Assembly (NCBI GenBank): GCA_948567375.1
Contig: OX419761.1
Coordinates: 43,438,243-43,502,242, forward strand
DNA from: Lunularia cruciata
Lineage: Eukaryota; Streptophyta; Marchantiopsida; Lunulariales; Lunulariaceae
DNA length: 64,000 nt
Direction of reading: 5' to 3'
Made by a program: the position numbers and the translations under genes. The notes beneath the pieces are model-generated. The model ran no database searches and was not told the origin of the DNA. It worked only from the letters and a program-made list of their open reading frames with translations. Each line of letters starts with the position of its first letter. Within the stretch, counting starts at the first letter, position 1. Below, in pieces: positions 31,845 to 41,413 of this stretch.

Positions 31845-32927
31845 TTAATGAATCACTTTTGGACTTTTCTCTTCTAATGATTCACTTGGTAGATCTACAA
31901 GAGGTGATATCTCTTTATTTCCAAAATCAATATCTATCTTAACAAAATCTGATTGAATTTGTTTTTCCTTTTCTTCTGCTATAGTAATAGTCTCAATTGT
32001 ACTCTTCCCATCAAAAAATACATCCCTACTCACAACAAGACAACATCTTTCTGGATCCCATAATCTATATCCCTTTGTATCCTTCTCATATCCCAAGAAT
32101 ATACATTTTCTAGATTTGGGATCTAACTTTATCCGTTGTTCTTGTTGAATATGAACATAAGCAATGCTTCCAAACAATCTAAGTGAAGAGTAATCAACAT
32201 GCCTACCTATCCATTTTCCCATAGGTGTCTTACACTCAATAGCAGTTGAAGGAGAAATATTTACCAAATGACAGGCTGTATTAACAGCTTTTACCCAAAA
32301 ACTCTTCTCCAATCTGGCATTGCTTAACATACTTCTTGCTTTCTCCAAGAGAGTATGATTTATCCGCTCTTCCACTCCATTTTGTTGAGGTGTACCCAAA
32401 ACTGTGAAGTGATGAATTATCCCTTCACTTGTACAATATTTATCAAACTCTCGAGATTTGTATTCTCCACCATTATCAGATCTCAAACACTTCACTCTCC
32501 TTCCAGTTTGTTTCTCCATCATCACCTTCCATTGTTTAAAGATAGAGAATACCTCTTATTTTTTCTTCATGGTGTAGACCCATCCTCTTCTAGAGTAATT
32601 ATCAACCAAAGACACAAAATATAATGCTCCTGATTTTGAAGCTACAGGTGCAGGGCCTCAAAAATCAATATGCACATAGTGTAAAATTCCCTTTGTGCAA
32701 TGAACTCCTATGGAAAAGCTTACCCTTCTTTGCTTTTCTATTACACAATGCTCACAGAATTTTAACTTACAACTTTTAAGGCCCTTTAGAAGTTGTTGCT
32801 TGGACAATTCACTAAGACCTCTTTCACTCATATGACCCAAACTTAGGTGCCATAACTGAGTAAGATCTTTGGGATCTTCACTTTCTGAAATGGTACTTGC
32901 CACTCCTCCAGTAATGGTCTCTACCAC
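31845..32927 (-). pseudogene. copia-2 integrase
   Basis: The segment from 32927 to 32658 holds the His-Cys zinc region (LWHLSLGHMSERGLSELS...CEHC) and the first Asp segment HYVHIDF, after which a TGA breaks the frame. The segment from 32525 contains the second Asp (CLRSDNGGEYKS) and the Glu (QQNGVEERINHTLLEKARSM), then RLFGSIAYVHI and FLGYEKDTKGYRLWDPE. All DDE residues are present, but at least two stops and a frame change separate the parts. Confidence 0.9.
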
Positions 32928-32942
32928 AACCTCATAAAGATT

Positions 32943-34124
32943 TCATATCTTCTTGATCTTCATAACAACCAATGCTCCTTTTGATACCTTGAGTGATCCA
33001 TTTTCTGCTCCCCACCTCCAACCATTTGAGCCCAATGTGCCTAGTGATATCAAATTCTTCCTTAACTCAGGAACATGCCTCACATCAGCAAGAGTCCTCA
33101 CAATACCATCAAACATCTTAACGCGTATTGTACCAATGCCAATAGCTTTGCAAGCCATGTTGTTCCCCATTATTACAGATCCTCCATTGAATGGTTTGTA
33201 CTCATGAAACCACTCCTTATTTGGACACATATGGGAAGAGAAACCTGAGTCCAATATCCATGACTCCTCAAATTTATCTTTGTCTTGGGTAGCACATAGA
33301 ACATCATCCACAATACCAGATGACTCAGCAATACTTGCTTGATCTGAAAGTTGATCTTCATCCTTATTGGACTCAAGCCTCTTGTTGTTACAATCCTTCT
33401 TGAAATGTCCAACCTTCACACAAATCCAACATTTTCCTTTGAAACCTCCAGTTCTAGACTTGGATCTTGATTTACTCCTGATCTGATCTCTCTCTCTTAT
33501 CCTTCCTCTGATAAATAGAGCCTCTCGATTTGTCTTTTCTTGGTTGTGTCTGTTTTGCATCTCATTGGACAATAATGCTGAAGTAACCTCCTCACAGTTT
33601 ATATCATCCTTCCCATATAGAAGAGTTGTGACCATATGCTCATATGAAGGAGAAAGTGAAATCAATAACAACAATGCCTTATCCTCCTCTTCTAACTTGA
33701 CCTCTATGCTCATCAGCTCACAAATGATTTTGTTGAAAGCATTGAGATGCTCCATAATACTTTTGACTTCCTTCATCCGCAACATATACAACTTCTGTTT
33801 AAGATACAGTCTATTTGTCAATGACTTGGTCATATAAAGATTTTCTAGTTTGGCCCATAGTTTTGGTGCAGATTCCTCATTCATAACATTGTACATCACT
33901 TCATCTGCAAGGTTCAACCAAATAGTGCTGATAGCTTTGAGATCTGCATCTTCATCTTCTTCATATTCATTACTTTTGTCCTCCTGTTTTTTCTTTAGTG
34001 CTCTATGTAGTCCTTGCTCCACAAGAAGGTCCTTCATCTTCAGTTGCCAAAGTCCAAAATTGTCTTTTGCATCAAACTTCTCCACTGCAAATTTAGCATT
34101 TGATATAGATATCACCCCTGCCAT
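32943..34124 (-). CDS. copia-2 gag-protease, longest intact frame of the element
   Basis: The likely start is the ATG at 34124 (MAGVISISNAKF), because the same start is conserved in copia-3 at 50961. The frame upstream of it runs into leader. It encodes a copia capsid (FGLWQLKMKDLLVEQGL, LWAKLENLYMTKSL), a Lys/Arg-rich tract and a CCHC zinc knuckle (CWICVKVGHFKKDC). The aspartic protease region ILDSGFSSHMCPN and FDGIVRTLADVRHVPELRKNL follow. 393 residues are open before a stop at 32943. Copia polyproteins normally continue into integrase, so this is a truncated product. Confidence 0.88.
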   Translation of the reverse strand: MAGVISISNAKFAVEKFDAKDNFGLWQLKMKDLLVEQGLHRALKKKQEDKSNEYEEDEDADLKAISTIWLNLADEVMYNVMNEESAPKLWAKLENLYMTKSLTNRLYLKQKLYMLRMKEVKSIMEHLNAFNKIICELMSIEVKLEEEDKALLLLISLSPSYEHMVTTLLYGKDDINCEEVTSALLSNEMQNRHNQEKTNREALFIRGRIRERDQIRSKSRSKSRTGGFKGKCWICVKVGHFKKDCNNKRLESNKDEDQLSDQASIAESSGIVDDVLCATQDKDKFEESWILDSGFSSHMCPNKEWFHEYKPFNGGSVIMGNNMACKAIGIGTIRVKMFDGIVRTLADVRHVPELRKNLISLGTLGSNGWRWGAENGSLKVSKGALVVMKIKKI

Positions 34125-34199
34125 TGCTTTGCTGTGGACTTGCTTCTTGACACTCTTCAGAGCACCCCAGATCTTAAGTCCCTCTTCAGGACCAACTAA

Positions 34200-34212
34200 G
34201 CTCTGATACCAA
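34200..34212 (-). other. Primer-binding site of copia-2
   Basis: The minus strand reads TTGGTATCAGAGC next to the LTR, the common Met-tRNA primer site of plant copia elements. Confidence 0.85.
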
Positions 34213-34213
34213 T

Positions 34214-34509
34214 TGTTAAAAAAACAGAGTCCCTTGGACCTCTCACAATAGCACACCATAACCTTATTAAACAGAAATCAGAGGACTAATAGTTGATAAC
34301 GTGGTTCACTCCCTGTCCTGGAAGCTACCTCCACGAACTGAAACGGGCTCAGACCAGCCTTTTAGAGCTTTATTTCGCATTGCACATATATATACATTAT
34401 GAAAGGTCCATCCCTGTCCATCAATGTCATCCACTTGAACTTTTAGACAAGTGACAAGCAATGGACACAAGTTACGTACGCTTTTGCTCTTCACAAGCCA
34501 AACATAACA
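34214..34509 (-). mobile_element. 5' LTR of copia-2
   Basis: Runs from TGTTAAAAAAACAGAG to CCAAACATAACA, 296 bp, with TG...CA ends. It is closely similar to the right LTR of copia-3 (51052-51338). It contains CATATATATACATTATG in the region where a TATA box is expected on the minus strand. Confidence 0.92.
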
Positions 34510-34700
34510 AAGAGTCCGCATACTATAGCTGTGCTTGGTAATGGTAGGTCCGTCAGAGAGCGGAATCGAGAAGAACGTAAATACAAATGAATGGATTCCG
34601 AAATGGCTCAAATGTGTGCATGGGATGGAGAATTAACCCAAATGACAGCTCCTGGGCCTGACAAGTTGTCCTTGGCCTGGAGCTGCTACGGGTCGAGGGA

Positions 34701-35189
34701 GTGATGATGCTATGCTCGTTCCGCACTTCCCTTTTTATAAATCTGGATGCGAGCCTTTTCAGACGCAGCAAATCATCATGGATAAATGCAACCGCATCAG
34801 AGTTCGAACTGGGGCAAAGGACTGGGCTGGACAGCTCAGTGATTGCTATAGGGCCGTGGAATATACAATCCCGTAAGATGCGGTGGCAAGTTCGGGCCAT
34901 TGTTAATTTCCTCTACAGTAAATATGGAGTTCAAGCAGTCCAATGGAACTCGGGTATAATCATGACTATCTTCATGATCAAATTTGTGACAAATGTCTGC
35001 ACGCTAGCTATGCAGTTCCATACGGTAACTTTTCCTCAAGGATTAACATGTTTCTGTAGTTTGAGTTCACATGTTGACTTCCACCAAGCCTCACTAAATG
35101 TAAGTTTTTATTTTGTAGAATATGTTGTGGACGTGACGTCGTGTAGTAGTGCGCCTGCTGTGGAGTTACCATACTATATATGTAATTAA
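34701..35189 (+). other. Open frame in duplicated intergenic DNA, probably not a gene
   Basis: A 162-codon frame with no known domain. The homologous stretch in the right unit (43396-43900) has indels that break it into short frames, and codon changes show no protein constraint. It also overlaps sequence resembling the far promoter of PrxC-type genes. It is listed because it is the longest open frame here; I regard it as chance. Confidence 0.6.
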
Positions 35190-36060
35190 GTACATCGCGT
35201 TCTGCGAGATCTGCTGCTTGCTGGCGGTGCTAAACAGTTGTCTTACGTTAGTGCGTACTTGGCATTGAGGATAAAACTAGTCTCTCGACGTTTTCGCCGG
35301 CAGTCGTAACCAGAAAATTGCTGGAACTCTACTCAGGCCGACACAAATTTACATCTAGGGCGATTCACTCTTTAGCCCCGCTGAAGTTATTCACATGATA
35401 TATAGCCCTGCACACACCTGAACTCTCCATAGACAAGTTGTAGATTTTTCGTGTGCGGTGATATGCTACGAACAGTAGACCGGTGAAACAGAACCTTCGC
35501 CAGAAGTTTAACAAATGTGTTTTTTCTGCTCTGGGTGAAATAAAAGATGTCCGAATGAAGTTGGGGGCAAGCTGGTGACATGTAATGTTGACAAGGTCAT
35601 CCGAAGAAACAGCAGCAAGATCTCGATCCAATGATCCATCTATATTTCATCTGATCATTATCCTGAAACCCTGATTGTTCATGTCAGTGGTAATTCAAAA
35701 GTTGGGTCAATTCCATCCCTCAGAACGCGACCGATCGTGTTATTTTGAGGAGAGACCTTCGGAAAACTTCAGACATCAGCATCAGTATCTTATCTTCCAC
35801 GCGCAGTTACTGCACACCTTAGGCTCTAGACAGTATATCTATCTGGAGCTGGACGAAATTCATGTAATTGGTACCACGTCTTCTAAGTTTCGCGCATTTG
35901 AATGGCCATGTTAACTCGACTAGGCCCAACTTGCGAAGGCTCGAGTGATTGGCCCTCTCACGAAAGAAAGACAAAACGCATTTCTGTGCTCGCCTACACA
36001 TAAGCTCATTACCAAGGAAAGAGAGAAAGGAATCAACAAGCTATCTATACAGCGATATAT
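35190..36060. other. Intergenic DNA duplicated at 43900-44790, no gene seen
   Basis: Short frames on both strands are not preserved between the two copies. Conserved short motifs are present, but nothing can be assigned. Confidence 0.6.
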
Positions 36061-36080
36061 TCATTGTTTTAATGAACATT

Positions 36081-36119
36081 CACAATGTATCCACTAGCTT
36101 ACCTTGTGGATACATTGTG
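36081..36119. repeat. Perfect 14-bp inverted repeat (hairpin)
   Basis: CACAATGTATCCAC (36081-36094) pairs with GTGGATACATTGTG (36106-36119) across an 11-base loop. The right unit has the same structure near 44820-44860 with one arm mismatch. It could be a cruciform or the terminus of a small decayed element. Confidence 0.88.
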
Positions 36120-36639
36120 TTACAACGACAGTAGCAATATATTCACATTGTGTCTAAGTTGATCTTGAAGTTGAACTGGTGCCCTGGATCCGCTCTTTAA
36201 TCTCTAAATCTGTACACCTATACCATACCGCTCTTTAAATTCCAGACTTTATCCATTAATATCAAGCAATCTGCAAGAGTGTAAGTAAATGTATAAATGA
36301 AATAGACGAGAGAGGACGGCGGCGTAGAAAAAGTGAAGGATGGGAAGATAAATAAAGTATATAAAAAAATATTAAAAATTAGAAAAATATAAATAAACTA
36401 AATAAAATATAAAATATAAACAACATGGAAAATTCAGTGGACATTTGTTGTACATTAGAAAAGGAAAAAGACAGTGAAGTGAGATGGATTTCTTTTCATC
36501 TCAACATGCATCGTAGGAAATCATCCTAATAATCTATACTAGTATTCCAATTAAATTTCCTCGCTTGGTACAATTTAAATTGAATTAAAGGTTTTTAACT
36601 TATTCTCCTCACACTACAACACCAATCGCAATTTTATCT

Positions 36640-37770
36640 CATTTACTGGGTATATTATTTTTTAACTGCAGAATTATTCATCATTCGAGCAGGGAGTTGC
36701 TCTTACCCATCATGCCTTACTCAAGGAACCACGCTGCCTATGTAGAGCATTTAGTAAGGGTGGCATAATTTGCTCGAGGAGCCACACCCCCTTTGTAAAC
36801 CTGGTTCTTTACTGGATATTTGATCTTCAAATTGAAAAAATGAAGACAGCTTATATAGTTGTAAACTTCGTTTGGGCAAAGCAACAGCACTTTGAAATTT
36901 TTTCACTTTGCAAGCCAGAGTCGACTCTTATTGGTCAACAAGGTCAGCAACGTTTTTATAGTGCCTATGCTTCGGGATAATGTTTGGAGTCTACCTTGAT
37001 GAATTCATAAAGGTGACTCATATCGCTTGGACCTACTTGGATTTCAAATTCATTACTGATTTGACTACTTTTGTGATTGAAGAGACAGTTGTTGAACTGA
37101 GGTTGCAAGACAGTTTTTTACTTCTATGCTGGTGCTATCAAACCTCGTAGTCCAAAAGCACTACGCTACTAAACTCTACTGCTCCAGTGATTCTATGCAC
37201 AAAGTGTCTGCAAATTATCCAAATTTGTAACGATATTCCAACATTTTATTTGGATTGTACAAGATTCATGATCAAGAATCTCATCTTCCCTGCAGCGGCC
37301 TGACCGATCTAATCCTTTTATTCCAGGAAAACGCCAGCGCTACCTAGAGGCTATGCCTTTCTATTACATGTTATGACCATGTGCGTGTGTGGGAAGCTCG
37401 AGCTCAAAATTTGCATCGCGGTCCATCGAGTGATCCTTGAACTACACATTCAGCTGCACGAGTGGAAATAGGATGAAACTCTTTAAACGTCACTATCAAA
37501 TTAGAACTACTCTAGCGAATCCGGATTAGTAGACGGATTAAGCTTTCCTCGAGCTACTATTGATTTTAGTCAATTATTTATAACGTCGCCAGCCAGAAAG
37601 ACATACAAAGTGCCTGTTCAAGTGGTCTCCTCTACATGACTAGCTCCTCTAACTGGTCGATTAGCGGTAATGTAGCCAAGAACTACAAAATCATGCATTA
37701 TTTATTCTCGATTGGCTAGTAATGCCATTGAAGAAATAGCAACCGTAAACATTCTGCAGGTGTTTCATGG
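36640..37770. other. Segment present only in the left peroxidase unit
   Basis: In the right unit the flanking sequences join directly near 45230-45245. Either about 1.1 kb was inserted here or deleted there. No terminal repeats, target duplication or ORF of note were seen, so deletion in the right unit is the simpler reading. A low-complexity A/T stretch precedes it (36345-36425). Confidence 0.65.
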
Positions 37771-37919
37771 ATTATTGGAATTACATCCTGTAAAGTGGAT
37801 CTGTGTGCTCCACGATTATAATATTCTACTCTCACTGTCATCCGAAGAGCTGTAATTCATCGCCTAGGCTCCATGATGCTAAACGAACAATCCGGCTGGC
37901 TTTGAGTCCAACGCGGGCA

Positions 37920-38570
37920 GATGTGGGAGTACCCTAAACTTGCGGTACGTGCGATGAGGGACTTTACATCAACATATATCTTCAACCGCTACCATATATA
38001 AATGATGGAAATGGGGAAGTAAGACATCGTCATTTCCTGGAACCTCAAAACTCCAGGAAGGGACGTCGTGGACTCTAGATCTACCCGCTCTGGAGCTTTC
38101 TCATGCGTAAGTTGTCCACATGCTTGTACCTTTGCCAAATTCTTGTCCTGCCTTATCTCTACGCATCTCGGTAGTCTCATACCATCGCAGGAGATTTTGC
38201 AGTTTATATAATCAATTCCAAGCCTCCTCCGAAGATTCTCTTACAATGTCCCCAAATCCGCACGAGAGGAAGAATGGCCATGAAGATAGGATTTATCAAA
38301 TCGCACTGTTACGTGGCCGTCTTGGTGTCCATGAAAATTTTGCTTTCATTGGATTACACTCTCCAATACAGTCCTCGTTATTATTTTTTGACCCAACTTT
38401 ACAGTGAGCTGCAGATTTTAACTGTAGCTCTTGAATTACGTTTCCTCACTAACACCCGTACTCTTGTTTCTCCAGAGTGGAAAGAAGTGAGTCTGTCATT
38501 CAAGAAGCCTTGAAGCGCTTCTGAAGCAGCTGTTCAGAGAAACAAAACTCTTAAGCTAGCTGCAGTTACC
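37920..38570 (+). promoter_or_regulatory. PrxB promoter and 5' leader
   Basis: Conserved with the PrxD (45390-46040) and PrxA (4904-4251, minus) upstream regions. A TTTATATAA box lies at 38203-38211, 360 bases before the ATG, and is kept in all three copies. A sequence TTGTTTCTCCAG|AG at 38464-38477 looks like a splice acceptor and may end a leader intron. A second conserved block with CATCGTCA.TTCCTGGA lies near 38024-38042. Transcription start is inferred only. Confidence 0.6.
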
Positions 38571-39968
38571 ATGGCTTCAGAAAATCTGAACCAGGCTTTG
38601 TTTCTCTCCGCACTGATTCTCCTTGGCGGAGTCAAAAATGCGCATGCCTGGGGATGGGGATGGGGATGGTATCCAGCTCCTGAGCCGACCGCTGTATCAG
38701 AAACGTTCTACTCACAGTCTTGCCCACAAGCGACTGATATTGTCAAGGAATTGGTGGACCAGCTCCTTGATTCCGATAAGAACATAGCCGGAGGGTTGCA
38801 GCGCCTCCACTTCCATGACTGCTGGGTCAACGTAACGGTCGAAACTAAGCTGTGTGACATGATTGTGATTTAGTTACCAATTTCGTTTAGTTCTCGGTTG
38901 GTATTCTTTGTCACCTACGGCTACTCGTTTCTTAGACCATACTTTTGTTGCAATATTTCAGGGGTGTGAGGGGTCCTTGCTTCTCAATTCAACCGATACT
39001 AATATCGCAGAGAGGGATGGATTCACAAATTTTCTTATCCGAGGTATTCCCGAGATCGATATGATCAAGGAAGCCATTGAGTCCGCATGCCCAGGCGTTG
39101 TATCATGCGCCGATATTGTAGCTCTCGCAGCAAGAGACGCTACAGTTGGAGTAAGCCCTAACTTTTCAATCCAGCATTTGGTGTAATGACATGTACAAGT
39201 TCTTCCCAGGATAATGGTTGGACTAGAAACATATTCGTGTGATCTGCATGTGATGATCATAGGTTTATAACACTTTGTGATCCACAGGTTGGAGGACCAA
39301 GCTGGCCTGTTGTGCTCGGACGCAGAGATGGGGTTGTATCTCTTGCTGCTGATGCCGATACCAACTTGCCATTCCCGAGCTTGAACTTTGACGAGCTCGT
39401 TGAGAACTTCGCTCGTAAAGGGTTCAACTCAAGGGAGATGATTGTTCTTTCAGGTAATGATGACACCAAAGTTGACTGTATGGATATAGAAAACATGAAT
39501 ACAAAATTATTGCGTAGTTTGCTACAGATGGACACTAACATTCTTCGGAATATGCAACTCGCAGGGGCTCATACGATCGGTCGTACTCACTGCAACGGAG
39601 TTGCTCCCCAATTGTACAATTACACCGGCATTGAGGATCTCACCAACCCCGATCTCGACGTTGAGTTCGCCAAGACCCTGAAGAAGAAATGTCCCAAGGG
39701 CAACAGAGACAACATTGTGAAGATGGATCCCTCAGAGAACCACTTTGACCACTTCTATTACAAGGAAGTTCTGGCCAACAGAGGAGTATTCACTTCCGAC
39801 AATGCTCTTATCACCGACTCATTCGGACGTCAGGTGGTTGAGGACATCTCCAACCCAGGTTCTTCATTCTTTAAGGAGTTCGCAGAAGCTATGGTGAAGA
39901 TGGGCAACCTTGGACTTCTCACGGGAACTGAGGGAGAGATTCGCAGGCACTGTCAGTTCATCAATTGA
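38571..39968 (+). CDS. PrxB: secreted class III peroxidase, four exons, intact
   Basis: Exons 38571-38831, 38962-39150, 39288-39453 and 39565-39968 join to 1020 bases (339 residues), all with GT-AG introns at the positions usual for this family. Class III peroxidases are secreted haem enzymes that oxidise phenolics with H2O2, for example in lignification and defence. Residues 1-26 form a signal peptide (cut after AHA), followed by an unusual Trp-Gly stretch before FYSQSCP. The distal pocket is RLHFHDC (Arg78, His82) and the proximal His is His208 in GAHTIGRTHC. Eight conserved Cys for four disulfides and VLGRRDG are present. Oddities are Trp instead of Phe after HDC, and Glu in place of the usual Asp in GCEGS. 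Intron 3 (111 bases) is open in frame. Confidence 0.95.
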
Positions 39969-40910
39969 TCATACGTCAAGTTAACACTAATTCAGTTTGG
40001 TAAGTGAACTAGTCAGTAAATTCGAGACGGTCAACCCGTAGATTTATGTGTGCATTTCACTCGAGCCAAACAGTTTCAGACGTCATACGAGAACTTGACC
40101 CCTCGGCTAGACATTCGACGATGATTATGATTACCTTCCGAATTCGGAAAACTCTCTCACACATGTAGTGGAGAGGAAATATTGTGTTGACTTTTGCATC
40201 GAGTATATTCTACCAAGATTGTGTTCTACAGCATTCGCGAAATAAAATTCCTGAAATATTGCTCCTAACGGAAACGTCCATTCAGATCCGGATGATGCTT
40301 TTTTTGTAGTGTTCACGCGGAGTTATTATGCTCGTTTTGATTTCTACTATAAGTCTCGAGAATCTATTACTATTCGTGTCCCGAATCTGATTTAAATGAC
40401 ATGAATGGCTCTTTCATACTTTACTGACAAGACATTGGGACATGCTGGACCAGAATCGCACGTCTACCTCTAAGCCAAATGGCTCATCCATCAACTCTTA
40501 CAGCCGGGTTGTTTCTAATCTATCATAAATAAATCTGGAAGCCACGTAGATTTAATGGCATATATTCTACGAGTGCTGTCTACTGAACATTACAGCACAA
40601 CAACTCGGACATGCATATCCAACTAGATGTGTTTTACTTTCGGAATGAATGCTTGTGGATGCAGCATTCTCAAGATCATTCTTGTTGTTGAAGAATGAAT
40701 GAGCAAGACCAGCAGTTTGTGGACTGATACTGTCATATATATGCGAGGATGCTTTAAGTTTAGAAAGGGACCATAAGCCAATATGGGTTCTATATAAGGG
40801 TCCATCTTACGCTTAGCCAAGATAGGACCAACTTACCTTCTATGCAGCTGCTATTCTCGAGTTTGTTCTGAAATTGTCCAGATAATGGATGGTTACGTTT
40901 ATTAGAAAGG
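39969..40910 (+). other. PrxB 3' flank, conserved behind PrxD
   Basis: Homologous to 51894-52841. An AATAAA at 40241-40246, 270 bases after the stop, is kept in the other copy and could be the poly(A) signal. Homology ends at about 40910, the right edge of the duplicated unit. No ORF is conserved. Confidence 0.6.
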
Positions 40911-41341
40911 GAGTCTTCATATGGACAAAAGCATAGAGCAAGACTTTGGTAAATGAAATTTGATACTTTCATGTTGAAGCATGGATATAAAAAAGTGACT
41001 CCAAGAAGCTATGTGTACCTAGAGTATTTGATTTAATCATCTTGGTACTGTATGTGGATGATATGTTTATTATTGCGAAGGGTATGGTTGAGGTGGAGAA
41101 ATTTGAAAGCACAACTTGGTAAGGAGTTTGATATGAAGGACTTGGGTCCTTCAAAGAATATGCTTGGAATTCAGATCCACCTGGACATGAGCAAGAAAAA
41201 GTTATGGATATCTCAAAAATGATATTTGGAAAAATACTTGCCCTGTTTGGCATGGAGAATGCAAAACCAATGAACACTCTAACGGTAAATCATTTTAGGA
41301 TATCATTGGAGGAATGTCCATCAAATGAGGAGGAGAGAAGG
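40911..41341 (+). pseudogene. copia reverse transcriptase fragment at the duplication junction
   Basis: Plus-strand pieces read FDTFMLKHGYK, LKAQLGKEFDMKDLG, LGIQIHLDMSKKKLWISQK and ECPSNEEER, matching RT residues of copia-2 and copia-3 but more diverged. It is bounded on the left by the end of the PrxB unit and on the right by the 17-bp junction sequence. No LTR is present. Confidence 0.85.
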
Positions 41342-41413
41342 ATATAAATCTACGCGTGTAAAATCTGCTACTCCCTAATAACCCGACTTAACTTGAATTA
41401 TATTGACATCCGA
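41342..41413 (-). other. PrxC 3' flank, only about 72 bases before mobile DNA
   Basis: Between the PrxC stop codon and the copia fragment lie 72 bases, including the 17-bp junction sequence. No clear poly(A) signal is seen, so the natural 3' end of PrxC may have been replaced. Confidence 0.5.

Larger units (their letters stand above)
30016..34509 (-). mobile_element. Ty1/copia retrotransposon (copia-2), nearly complete, 3' LTR truncated
   Basis: On the minus strand the order is 5' LTR (34509-34214), Met-tRNA primer site, gag with zinc knuckle, protease, integrase, RT, RNase H, polypurine tract and a 127-bp remnant of the 3' LTR. It is closely related to copia-3 at 46856-51338. In-frame stops occur after protease, within integrase and within RT, so it is not autonomous. 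Its 5' LTR abuts the start of the duplicated peroxidase intergenic DNA. Confidence 0.93.
34510..40910. repeat. Duplicated peroxidase segment, left unit
   Basis: This segment is homologous, in order, to 43205-46855 plus 51339-52841. It covers the intergenic block (34510-36640 against 43205-45230), the PrxB promoter and gene, and about 940 bases of 3' flank. Similarity is high throughout (most lines differ by a few bases). Two large differences exist: 36640-37770 is present only here, and copia-3 is present only in the right unit. Confidence 0.92.

Noticed and set aside
32953-34206. Plus-strand frames opposite copia-2 gag
   Set aside because: They are complementary shadows of the gag-protease frame; the minus strand has zinc-knuckle and protease motifs in one continuous frame.
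30016-34509. copia-2 as an active, autonomous element
   Set aside because: Stops after protease, after the first integrase Asp and in RT, a changed YVDD Tyr, and a truncated 3' LTR rule this out.
34701-35189. Plus-strand 162-codon open frame considered as a gene
   Set aside because: The paralogous DNA at 43396-43900 carries indels that destroy the frame, and no domain is recognisable. It was kept only as a low-value note in the feature list.
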